NCBI GenBank assembly: GCA_016206725.1
Contig: JACQRA010000129.1
Coordinates: 1 to 5,084 of the forward strand
Origin: Candidatus Omnitrophota bacterium
Lineage (GTDB): Bacteria; Omnitrophota; Gorgyraeia; Aquiviventales; Aquiviventaceae
Reading direction: 5' to 3'
DNA: 5,084 bases
Under the pieces are notes generated by a model. That model worked only from the letters and a program-made list of their open reading frames with translations, made no database searches and was not told the DNA's origin. A program made the position numbers and the translations under genes. Below, one piece after another: positions 1 to 5,084 of this stretch (positions are counted from its first letter, which is position 1; the number at the start of each line of letters is the position of its first letter).

Positions 1-761
1 GCTCAGGGTTCAAGGGGCCGCTGGGACGATTGCGATTATTAGAAGAGCATCCCGAAAGCCTTCTTGATTTCCCACAATTGCTCCGACTCATTGATCGCCG
101 CACCAACCGCCCCCGCCTGCGGTTTACAACCAGTCATCCGTTTGATGCGACAGAGAGGCTGTTTGAGGCGATGAGGGATTGCGAGTCGGTGTGCGAATCG
201 CTGCACCTGCCGGTGCAGTCCGGCTCGACACGGATGCTGCGCGCGATGCGGCGCGGCTACACGCGCGAGGCGTATCTGGAGAAGATCGCCCTGCTGCGGC
301 GGCTCGTGCCGGAGATTACGCTCTCAACCGATATCATCGTGGGATTCCCAGGCGAGACGGAGGACGACTTCGAGCAGACGGTGTCGCTGTTGCGCGAGGT
401 GGAGTACGAGAACGTGTACGTCTTCAAGTATTCTCCGCGGCCGGGGACCGACGCGGCGGCGCGCGAGGATGACGTGCCGACGGAAGTCAAGGAGGCGCGC
501 AATCAGCGGCTGCTGGCGCTGAAGGATGAGATATCGCTTGCGCGGCACCGGCAGCTCGAGGACCGAACGCTTGAGGTGTTGATTGAGGCGCTGGGGAAAC
601 ACCCCGGCCAACTGTTCGGCCGGACGCGCGGCAACCACGGTGTCATCATTGAAGAGTCATCGGAGTTCATCGGACAGATCGTGGACGTGACCATTACGCG
701 GGCGACACCACATACATTATTTGGAGCACTCACCGTCCCATGCGCGATCTCATCGCCCTAA
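1..761 (+). CDS. miaB: tRNA-2-methylthio-N6-dimethylallyladenosine synthase MiaB, C-terminal part (5' end outside window)
   Basis: MiaB is a radical-SAM methylthiotransferase that converts i6A37 to ms2i6A37 in tRNAs reading UNN codons. The frame is open from the first base of the window (first full codon at base 3), so the gene is cut by the window edge. The N-terminal UPF0004 domain and the radical-SAM CxxxCxxC cluster site lie outside. Visible family motifs are RFTTSHP (from 120), LHLPVQSGS (201-227) and STDIIVGFPGETEDDF (from 324), followed by the YVFKYSPRPGT block. A C-terminal TRAM RNA-binding domain runs from about 564, with LFGRTRGNHG and IGQIVDVTIT. A TTG at 30 is an internal codon, not a start. 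The first ~19 visible residues before DFPQLL do not resemble the usual short linker in this part of the family. The gene overlaps miaA, the enzyme for the preceding step, by 22 bases. MiaB rather than RimO or MtaB is favoured by the TRAM sequence and by this neighbour. Confidence 0.93.
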   Translation, partial: SGFKGPLGRLRLLEEHPESLLDFPQLLRLIDRRTNRPRLRFTTSHPFDATERLFEAMRDCESVCESLHLPVQSGSTRMLRAMRRGYTREAYLEKIALLRRLVPEITLSTDIIVGFPGETEDDFEQTVSLLREVEYENVYVFKYSPRPGTDAAAREDDVPTEVKEARNQRLLALKDEISLARHRQLEDRTLEVLIEALGKHPGQLFGRTRGNHGVIIEESSEFIGQIVDVTITRATPHTLFGALTVPCAISSP

Positions 762-1678
762 TTGGACCGACGGCGGTAGGGAAGACCGACATCTCCATCG
801 AGCTGGCGAAGCGGCTGGACGCGGAGATCATCGGCTGCGACTCGATGCAGGTCTATCGCGGGATGAGCCGCTTGACCACACAGCCTACCCCTGAGCAGCG
901 CGAGACCGTGCCGCACCACCTGATTGATTGCATTGACCCAACCGAATCCTTCAGCGTCGGTCGGTATCGACAACTGGCCCTGTCGGAGATTGAAGCCGTT
1001 CAGAGACAGGGAAAAACCTCGCTCATCGTCGGGGGAACCGGCTTGTACCTGAAGGCGCTGACGAACGGATTGTGCGAGGCGCCGGCGGCCGATGAGCGTC
1101 TACGCGCCACGCTGTGGGAAGCGGTGAAGGCTGAGGGCAGTGAGACGCATCACCGACGGCTTCAAACGATCGATCCGTTGGCTGCCTCAAAAATCCATCC
1201 CCATGATGCGAGGCGGGTGGTGCGGGCTCTTGAGGTCTACGAGGTGACGGGACGCCCGCTTTCGAATTTTTGGCGCAGCGCTCCATCCGGTACGTGGGAT
1301 CAGGCCGGAGAGGCGACGCCCATCACTGTGATCGGCCTGACGAGCCCGCGGGAGGAACTGTACGACCGGATCAACCGGCGTGTGGAGCGCATGATCGAGG
1401 ATGAGGCGGTGCTGGAGGAGGTACGCCGATTGCGGAAGGTACCGCTCAGCCTGACCGCGCAGAAAGTCCACGGCTTGCGGTTTCTCGAAGCCTATCTCAA
1501 GGGCACGGCCTCACGGGAAGAGACGATTCGCGTCTGGCAGCAGCAGGTGAGGCGCTACGCCCGACGGCAACTGACCTGGTTCCGTGCGATGCCGAAGATT
1601 CAGTGGATCAGCCTCGGAAAGATCGGGGACACAAACAAATTGCTCGATTTCTTGGAAAAGGTTTGTGTCCCCAATTGA
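740..1678 (+). CDS. miaA: tRNA dimethylallyltransferase MiaA
   Basis: MiaA transfers the dimethylallyl group of DMAPP to N6 of A37 in tRNA, making i6A37, the substrate of MiaB. The 312-residue product has the P-loop GPTAVGKT (9-16), the catalytic DSMQVYRGM segment (34-42), VGGTGLY (97-103), RRVVRALEVYEVTGRPLS (from 158) and the C-terminal YARRQLTWFR (273-282). The usual DIGTAKP after the catalytic segment is replaced by SRLTTQP (42-48), a variant form that I recall from some alphaproteobacterial MiaA proteins. The ATG at 740 puts the P-loop at the expected distance from the N terminus. A weak GGAG (723-726) lies 13 bases upstream, so translation is probably coupled to miaB, whose end it overlaps in another frame. 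Residues ~294-312 after WISLG are encoded by an inverted repeat (1621-1676) and look like an appended tail; the TGA stop directly follows the repeat's CCCCAAT edge. Function should be intact because the catalytic parts lie upstream. Confidence 0.96.
   Translation: MRDLIALIGPTAVGKTDISIELAKRLDAEIIGCDSMQVYRGMSRLTTQPTPEQRETVPHHLIDCIDPTESFSVGRYRQLALSEIEAVQRQGKTSLIVGGTGLYLKALTNGLCEAPAADERLRATLWEAVKAEGSETHHRRLQTIDPLAASKIHPHDARRVVRALEVYEVTGRPLSNFWRSAPSGTWDQAGEATPITVIGLTSPREELYDRINRRVERMIEDEAVLEEVRRLRKVPLSLTAQKVHGLRFLEAYLKGTASREETIRVWQQQVRRYARRQLTWFRAMPKIQWISLGKIGDTNKLLDFLEKVCVPN
1621..1676. repeat. REP-like long inverted repeat inside the 3' end of miaA
   Basis: Perfect 12-base arms GGGGACACAAAC (1625-1636) and GTTTGTGTCCCC (1661-1672) flank a 24-base centre. 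Outside the arms, GATC (1621-1624) can pair with AATT (1673-1676) at two positions plus one G-U, so the palindrome extends to about 16 bases per side. Palindromes with outer edges like AATTGGGGACAC / GTGTCCCCAATT resemble, from memory, dispersed REP-type repeats associated with REP-associated tyrosine transposases; this was not searched. The element is translated as the last ~19 residues of MiaA (KIGDTNK...KVCVPN), and the stop begins at its right edge. A GGAAAAGG stretch (1654-1661) sits in the loop. It is not a good intrinsic terminator: the loop is large, no T-run follows, and hflX begins at once. What is seen is the inverted repeat; the mobile-repeat origin is inferred. Confidence 0.6.
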
Positions 1679-1679
1679 C

Positions 1680-2756
1680 ATGGAACGCGCACTCCTCATT
1701 GTGATTGAATTTGATCGCTCGCGCCTCTGGCCGCTCGCCGATGAAGCCAGGGAGCTGGAGGAGCTGGCTCATTCCGCGGGGTGTGAGGTCATCGAGTGCA
1801 TGCAAGTCAGGCGGCATGATCCGATCTCCGGCACGTTGATCGGCTCCGGCAAGTTGGAAGAGATCCATCAGCAGGCCCATGACACGAAGGCCCACGTCGT
1901 GATCTTCAACGAGGAACTCTCGCCCGCTCAGCAACGCAACGTGGAAGAGATTGTCGGGGTCAAAACGATCGACCGCACCCAACTCATCCTCGACATCTTT
2001 GCCCAACGCGCCAAATCGGAGGAAGGGAAGCTCCAAGTTGAGTTGGCACAGTTGCGGTATCTCCTGCCTCGGCTCGTTGGGAAGGGCGTGCTGTTGTCGC
2101 GGCTCGGAGGCGGGATCGGCACGCGAGGCCCCGGCGAGCAAAAACTTGAGATTGATCGCCGGCGCATCCGCCAACACATCACGAGGTTGAATGACGCGTT
2201 GAAGAAGTTGGATCGACGGCGCGAGTCCGTCCGCCAGCATCGAAAAGACGCCGGCGTGCCGGTGGTGGCATTGGTCGGCTACACGAATGCGGGCAAGAGC
2301 ACCTTGCTCAATCGCCTGACCGGTGCCGGCGGGCGCGTCGAGAATCGGCTCTTCACCACCTTGGATCCGTTAGCGAGGCGCCTGCGGCTTCCAGACGGCC
2401 GTTTTATGGTGTTGACGGATACGGTGGGATTTCTTCATCGCTTGCCGCATCATCTGATCGAAGCGTTTCAAGCCACGCTGGAAGAAGCCAGGGATGCGGA
2501 TCTCCTGCTGCACGTCCTTGATGCCAGCAACCCGCTTGCCCTGGAACAAGCTCAGGCGGTTGCGGAGGTCTTGCGCACGTTGCAGCTTGATGCGAAGCCC
2601 ATCGTGACGGCGCTCAACAAGTGCGACCAACTGACAACGCTGGATCAGGCGGCGGCGCTCCAGCGGCACGTGCCGGAGCCCGTCGTGATCTCGGCTCGAC
2701 GGGGCGATGGGCTTGAGGCGCTGCTCAAGACCATCAGCCATCATCTTTCCTCTTGA
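1680..2756 (+). CDS. hflX: Ribosome-splitting GTPase HflX
   Basis: HflX is a cytosolic Obg-HflX superfamily GTPase that binds 50S subunits and splits stalled 70S ribosomes, notably under heat stress. The 358-residue product has the N-terminal HflX domain with IGSGKLEEI (54-62), DRT (98-100) and DIFAQRA (105-111). It continues with the glycine-rich SRLGGGIGTRGPGE (140-153), a charged helical segment, and the G domain: G1 GYTNAGKST (200-208), G3 DTVGF (247-251), G4 NKCD (313-316) and a G5-like SA (338-339). It ends soon after G5, so it lacks the C-terminal extension of the longer E. coli protein (about 426 residues). The start chosen is the ATG at 1680, one base after the miaA stop, because MERALLIVIE matches the usual HflX beginning. 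An ATG at 1584 would add 32 residues translated from the miaA end and the repeat in another frame. No Shine-Dalgarno lies within 12 bases, so coupled translation from miaA is likely. In E. coli hfq sits between miaA and hflX; it is absent here. Confidence 0.95.
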   Translation: MERALLIVIEFDRSRLWPLADEARELEELAHSAGCEVIECMQVRRHDPISGTLIGSGKLEEIHQQAHDTKAHVVIFNEELSPAQQRNVEEIVGVKTIDRTQLILDIFAQRAKSEEGKLQVELAQLRYLLPRLVGKGVLLSRLGGGIGTRGPGEQKLEIDRRRIRQHITRLNDALKKLDRRRESVRQHRKDAGVPVVALVGYTNAGKSTLLNRLTGAGGRVENRLFTTLDPLARRLRLPDGRFMVLTDTVGFLHRLPHHLIEAFQATLEEARDADLLLHVLDASNPLALEQAQAVAEVLRTLQLDAKPIVTALNKCDQLTTLDQAAALQRHVPEPVVISARRGDGLEALLKTISHHLSS

Positions 2757-2780
2757 CACTCGAGGCAGCCTCGTTATAAA
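2753..2780 (+). promoter_or_regulatory. Housekeeping-sigma promoter of the hrcA-grpE-dnaK operon
   Basis: A consensus -35 box TTGACA (2753-2758) and a near-consensus -10 box TATAAA (2775-2780) are separated by 16 bases. The -35 box overlaps the hflX stop codon TGA (2754-2756). The predicted start of transcription, about seven bases after the -10 box, falls at 2786-2788, right at the left edge of the CIRCE operator. This is the classic layout in which a strong vegetative promoter is held down by HrcA rather than driven by a heat-shock sigma factor. Read-through from hflX could also contribute, since no convincing terminator separates the genes. Confidence 0.85.
2761..2773. repeat. Short palindrome in the promoter spacer
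   Basis: CGAGGC (2761-2766) and GCCTCG (2768-2773) form a perfect 6+6 palindrome around one base, lying between the -35 and -10 boxes. As RNA on a transcript reading through from hflX it could fold as a 5-bp stem with a 3-base loop. The following TTATAAACTT is not a proper T-tract, so it would be a weak terminator at most. It could also be a protein-binding site or chance. Confidence 0.4.
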
Positions 2781-2787
2781 CTTGTGA

Positions 2788-2814
2788 TTAGCACTCGACA
2801 ATTGAGAGTGCTAA
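2788..2814. promoter_or_regulatory. CIRCE operator (HrcA-binding site)
   Basis: TTAGCACTC (2788-2796), a nine-base spacer (2797-2805) and GAGTGCTAA (2806-2814) match the canonical CIRCE inverted repeat at every position. Dimeric HrcA binds this element and represses transcription. On heat shock GroEL becomes occupied by unfolded protein, HrcA loses activity and the operon is induced. The site overlaps the predicted transcription start and lies 15 bases before the hrcA start codon. It therefore sits both at the promoter and in the mRNA leader, where it can fold as a hairpin. It is the only CIRCE copy in the window. Confidence 0.98.
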
Positions 2815-2818
2815 CTTG

Positions 2819-2833
2819 ATGAAAAACGCATGA
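2819..2833 (+). other. Possible four-codon leader mini-ORF overlapping the hrcA start
   Basis: ATG AAA AAC GCA TGA reads as a four-residue peptide (MKNA), and its stop shares ATGA (2830-2833) with the hrcA start codon. A purine-rich GAGAG (2804-2808), partly inside the right CIRCE arm, lies ten bases upstream, whereas hrcA has no Shine-Dalgarno at normal distance. It could couple translation into hrcA or be chance; the sequence alone cannot decide. Confidence 0.25.
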
Positions 2834-3879
2834 ACGTAACTGATTTAGACAAAAGAAGAAACGACATCCTCGAAATTATCGTGGAGTCGTACATTAGCAG
2901 CGCCAACCCGGTGGGTTCTGAGCTGATCAGTCGCAAGCTGCGCCAGAATCTCAGTTCCGCCACCATTCGCCATGTGATGGGGGAGTTGGAGCGGGATGGC
3001 TTATTGGAGCAACCGCACACCTCGGCGGGTCGTGTCCCCACGGACCGAGGCTATCGACTCTATGTGGATTCCATCATGGAAACCCCCCATCTTGCGCCGG
3101 AGGACATCCACCGGCTCCAAGCGTTGATCGAACCGGAGGAGCCGGACGTCGAGCAGGCCCTGGAGCGCGTCAGCCAAGCGATGGCGTCATTGGCCCAACA
3201 GGCGGCGTTTGTGGTGATGCCCACCATTAAGCACAGCACCGTGCGGCAGATCGAGCTGGTGCCGTTGAGCGTTCGGAAGGTGCTCTGCGTCCTGGTCGCC
3301 AACGATGAGATCGTGGCCTCGCACGTGGTCGAGATCGTCGAGCCGATGACGCGCGATGAGGCGATGTCGCTGGCGCGCTTCATTAATACGGAGCTGGTGG
3401 GACTGCCGTTCAACGATCTGCTCGGCTCGCTGGAGCGGCGGCTGTTGGCCGAGACCGATTCGTTCTACCATCTGATCAAACGCTCGCTCACCATCCTCCA
3501 GCACGCGCTGGCCATCGAGCCGAACGAGCGTCTCTTCTTGGAAGGGACGAGCTACGTCATCTCGCAGCCGGAGTTCAGCCGCAACCCGCGCAAGGCGCAC
3601 GAGCTACTCAAGCATCTGGAGTCGCAAGAGGACTTGCTGCGCTCGCTTCGGCAGGACATCACCTCTGAACAGTTGCGGGTGCGCATCGGAGGCGAAGTGC
3701 CATGGCCGGGTTTCGATGACTGCAGTTACGTGACCGCGCCGTTTGCCATCGCAGGCGCCGTGGCCGGCGGGGTGGGCGTGTTGGGCCCGAAGCGGATGGA
3801 TTACCGCAATCTCAAGGCGTTGGTCGAAGGGATGGGCTGCTGTGTGACCGACCTGCTGGCGCGCTGGGGCGTGGAGTAA
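2830..3879 (+). CDS. hrcA: Heat-inducible transcriptional repressor HrcA
   Basis: HrcA is the dimeric repressor of class I heat-shock genes; it binds CIRCE and depends on GroEL for active folding. The 349-residue product has the N-terminal winged-helix DNA-binding domain. Its parts are an opening helix with RRNDILEIIVESYI (from 9), NPVGSELIS (26-34), the recognition-helix region LSSATIRHVMGELERDGLL (41-59) and the signature HTSAGRVPTDRGYRLYVD (63-80). A GAF-like and dimerisation region follows, then the conserved C-terminal GPKRMDY (319-325). His48 stands where the family usually has Asn in TIRNVM. The ATG at 2830 gives a normal N terminus, but no good ribosome-binding site precedes it; the first codons are A-rich, which would keep the start unstructured. 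It is the first gene of the operon controlled by the CIRCE site just upstream, so it represses itself. grpE begins two bases after its stop. Confidence 0.97.
   Translation: MNVTDLDKRRNDILEIIVESYISSANPVGSELISRKLRQNLSSATIRHVMGELERDGLLEQPHTSAGRVPTDRGYRLYVDSIMETPHLAPEDIHRLQALIEPEEPDVEQALERVSQAMASLAQQAAFVVMPTIKHSTVRQIELVPLSVRKVLCVLVANDEIVASHVVEIVEPMTRDEAMSLARFINTELVGLPFNDLLGSLERRLLAETDSFYHLIKRSLTILQHALAIEPNERLFLEGTSYVISQPEFSRNPRKAHELLKHLESQEDLLRSLRQDITSEQLRVRIGGEVPWPGFDDCSYVTAPFAIAGAVAGGVGVLGPKRMDYRNLKALVEGMGCCVTDLLARWGVE
3873..3876 (+). promoter_or_regulatory. Ribosome-binding site of grpE
   Basis: GGAG lies inside the last codons of hrcA, five bases before the grpE ATG at 3882. It supports that start, since no other in-frame ATG occurs in the disordered N-terminal part of the product. 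Position within hrcA suggests coupled translation. Confidence 0.6.
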
Positions 3880-3881
3880 TC

Positions 3882-4490
3882 ATGGGCAGCCATCCGGCCT
3901 CGAACGAGGGGCATGACAAGAGCGCGCACGTGGTGCATGACCGCCGACGGCGGGGCGACGAAGGCGACGCCTCCGGTGCCGAGGCGCCGAATGAGATCGA
4001 GCGCTTGAAGCAAGAGGCTAAGGACGCGAACGATCAGTACCTACGCGCCGTGGCTGAGTTCGAGAATACCAAGAAGCGGCTCCATCGCGAAAGGGACGAG
4101 TTCAGCCGGTACGCTGCCGAAGCGGTCCTGCGGGAGCTGCTGCCGATCATCGAAAGCCTCGACCAGGCGCTCGTCGCCGTGGATCAGCAATCGGACCCTC
4201 AAGCGGTCATTAAGGGCGTGCATCTGATCTACCGGCAATTGTTGGGATTGTTGGAGAAGGAAGGTGTCAAACGGATCGCCACGGTGGGGGAGCGGTTCGA
4301 TCCGCATCTCCACGAGGCGATTGCGCAAGTGGACGCCCAGGACGGCCAGGCGGATGGAACGATCGTCGAAGAAGTCCGCATCGGATACACCATGCACGGG
4401 AAAGTGATCCGTCCCGCCATGGTCAGGGTTGCCAAGGCAACCAGTCCACAGAAAAAGGAAACACCAACCAAAGAAGGCAAGGAGGTTTGA
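3882..4490 (+). CDS. grpE: Nucleotide exchange factor GrpE
   Basis: GrpE is the dimeric cochaperone that releases ADP from DnaK and acts as a thermosensor in the DnaK-DnaJ-GrpE cycle. The 202-residue product begins with about 38 hydrophilic, probably disordered residues containing an RRRRGDEGD patch. Next comes the long coiled-coil helix (about 38-90) with YLRAVAEFENTKKR (53-66) and the LPIIESLDQAL segment (87-97). The four-helix-bundle region follows, then the beta-wing that contacts DnaK, marked by GERFDPHLHEAIAQV (136-150), GTIVEEVRIGYT (159-170) and VIRPAMVRVAK (175-185). A lysine-rich tail of about 17 residues ends the protein. Length is normal for the family. It lies two bases after hrcA and one base before dnaK, whose strong Shine-Dalgarno overlaps the grpE end. 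No dnaJ is present in the window; it could lie downstream of dnaK. Confidence 0.97.
   Translation: MGSHPASNEGHDKSAHVVHDRRRRGDEGDASGAEAPNEIERLKQEAKDANDQYLRAVAEFENTKKRLHRERDEFSRYAAEAVLRELLPIIESLDQALVAVDQQSDPQAVIKGVHLIYRQLLGLLEKEGVKRIATVGERFDPHLHEAIAQVDAQDGQADGTIVEEVRIGYTMHGKVIRPAMVRVAKATSPQKKETPTKEGKEV
4479..4485 (+). promoter_or_regulatory. Strong ribosome-binding site of dnaK
   Basis: AAGGAGG is a near-perfect match to the anti-Shine-Dalgarno, six bases before the dnaK ATG at 4492 and within the last codons of grpE. It is clearly the strongest ribosome-binding site in the window, in line with the need for far more DnaK than HrcA or GrpE from one mRNA. Confidence 0.85.
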
Positions 4491-4491
4491 G

Positions 4492-5084
4492 ATGGCGAAA
4501 GTGATTGGGATTGATCTTGGGACGTCGAACTCGGCGTGCGCCGTGATGGAACACGGCCGGCCGGCGATTGTGCCTTCGGCGGAGGGGACGAGTGTCGGCG
4601 GCAAAGCGTTTCCCTCGTACGTCGCCTTCACGAAAGATGGACAACTGCTTGTCGGCGAGCCCGCGAGGCGCCAGGCCGCGACCAATCCGGAAGGCACGGT
4701 GTTGGCCGCGAAGCGCAAGATGGGCACCGACCATGTCTATCGCATCCACGGCAAGGAGTACACGCCGCAGCAAATCTCCGCGTTCATTCTCCAAAAAGTG
4801 AAACGGGATGCCGAGGCGCATCTCGGTGACAAGGTTGAGGAGGCCGTGATCACCGTGCCGGCGTATTTCAACGACAACCAACGCCAGGCGACCAAAGACG
4901 CCGGTGAAATTGCCGGCTTAAAGGTCTTGCGCATTATCAATGAGCCCACGGCCGCGTGTCTGGCATACGGCCTCGATAAGACGGGGAAAGAGCAGAAAAT
5001 CCTCGTGTTCGACTTGGGTGGCGGCACACTCGATGTGACCATCATGGACATGGCGCAGGGTGTCTTTGAGGTGAAGTCCACCAA
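4492..5084 (+). CDS. dnaK: Molecular chaperone DnaK (Hsp70), N-terminal part (3' end outside window)
   Basis: DnaK is the ATP-dependent Hsp70 chaperone. The 197 complete codons visible cover the first half of the nucleotide-binding domain; the rest and the substrate-binding domain lie beyond the window. Motifs are phosphate-1 IDLGTSNS (7-14), VGEPARRQA (54-62), AAKRKMG (72-78, with Lys74 matching catalytic Lys70 of E. coli), VITVPAYFND (119-128), RQATKDAG (131-138), INEPTAA (149-155) and phosphate-2 DLGGGTLD (174-181). Compared with E. coli DnaK as I recall it, there are four extra residues near EGTSVGGKAFPS (31-42) and about 24 fewer between Lys74 and the ITVPAYF strand. Lacking that insert is typical of Gram-positive and archaeal DnaK. 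Other changes are Ser12 for Thr, Leu180 for Phe in GGGTFD, and Cys at 16 and 156. It follows grpE by one base in the CIRCE-controlled operon. Hsp70 identity is certain; being the organism's only DnaK is not shown. Confidence 0.96.
   Translation, partial: MAKVIGIDLGTSNSACAVMEHGRPAIVPSAEGTSVGGKAFPSYVAFTKDGQLLVGEPARRQAATNPEGTVLAAKRKMGTDHVYRIHGKEYTPQQISAFILQKVKRDAEAHLGDKVEEAVITVPAYFNDNQRQATKDAGEIAGLKVLRIINEPTAACLAYGLDKTGKEQKILVFDLGGGTLDVTIMDMAQGVFEVKST

Noticed and set aside
604..623. CCGGCC / GGCCGG inverted repeat with 8-base loop
   Set aside because: Only six GC pairs within the TRAM-domain coding region of a GC-rich gene; no T-run or regulatory context, so chance is likely.
1625..1672. Inverted repeat as an intrinsic terminator of miaA
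   Set aside because: The loop is 24 bases, no T-run follows the stem, and the hflX start is eight bases further on.
1584..1679. Upstream ATG extending hflX by 32 residues
   Set aside because: The added residues read the miaA end and the inverted repeat in another frame and have no counterpart in HflX; the ATG at 1680 gives the normal N terminus.
1608..2240. Long open frame on the minus strand opposite miaA end and hflX (210 codons)
   Set aside because: It lies opposite clearly conserved coding sequence, has no recognisable motifs, and is explained by codon bias of hflX.
3032..3039. GTGTCCCC, same core as the arm of the miaA repeat
   Set aside because: It encodes part of the conserved GRVPTDRGYR motif of HrcA and has no partner arm nearby, so it is not a second repeat copy.
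4041..4727. Long open frame on the minus strand opposite grpE and dnaK (228 codons)
   Set aside because: It spans two well-supported genes and their junction on the other strand, and shows no domain signature.

Overview
The window is a compact, entirely plus-strand stretch of bacterial housekeeping genes: 3' part of miaB, then miaA, hflX, hrcA, grpE and the 5' part of dnaK. The GC content is moderately high by eye and intergenic gaps are tiny. The only real intergenic region is about 70 bases, between hflX and hrcA. HrcA/CIRCE control, the gene order and the sequence flavour suggest a Gram-negative-type environmental bacterium, perhaps Nitrospirota or a nearby deep lineage. That placement is an impression, not a demonstrated assignment.

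Region 1 (1-2756) is a tRNA-modification and ribosome-rescue block. MiaA prenylates A37 of tRNAs reading UNN codons, and MiaB then methylthiolates the same base, so the two genes encode consecutive steps; they overlap by 22 bases. hflX, a ribosome-splitting GTPase, starts one base after the miaA stop. The end of miaA consists of a long inverted repeat (about 1621-1676, 12-bp perfect arms GGGGACACAAAC / GTTTGTGTCCCC). It looks like a REP-type palindrome that landed at the miaA/hflX junction and now supplies the last ~19 codons and the stop of miaA.

Region 2 (2753-2833) is a textbook heat-shock control region. The TTGACA -35 box overlaps the hflX stop codon, a TATAAA -10 box follows 16 bases on, and a perfect CIRCE operator (TTAGCACTC-N9-GAGTGCTAA) begins at about +1. 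A 13-base palindrome fills much of the promoter spacer, and a four-codon mini-ORF overlaps the hrcA start as ATGA.

Region 3 (2830-5084) is the autoregulated chaperone operon: hrcA (repressor), grpE (nucleotide exchange factor) and dnaK (Hsp70). The dnaK product is the most unusual protein here. Its nucleotide-binding domain lacks the ~24-residue insert seen in proteobacterial DnaK and has a four-residue insertion and other substitutions near the N terminus.

No undescribed multi-gene system was found. The observations most worth checking are the REP-like element in the miaA tail, the insert-less DnaK, and the fine structure of the hrcA leader.
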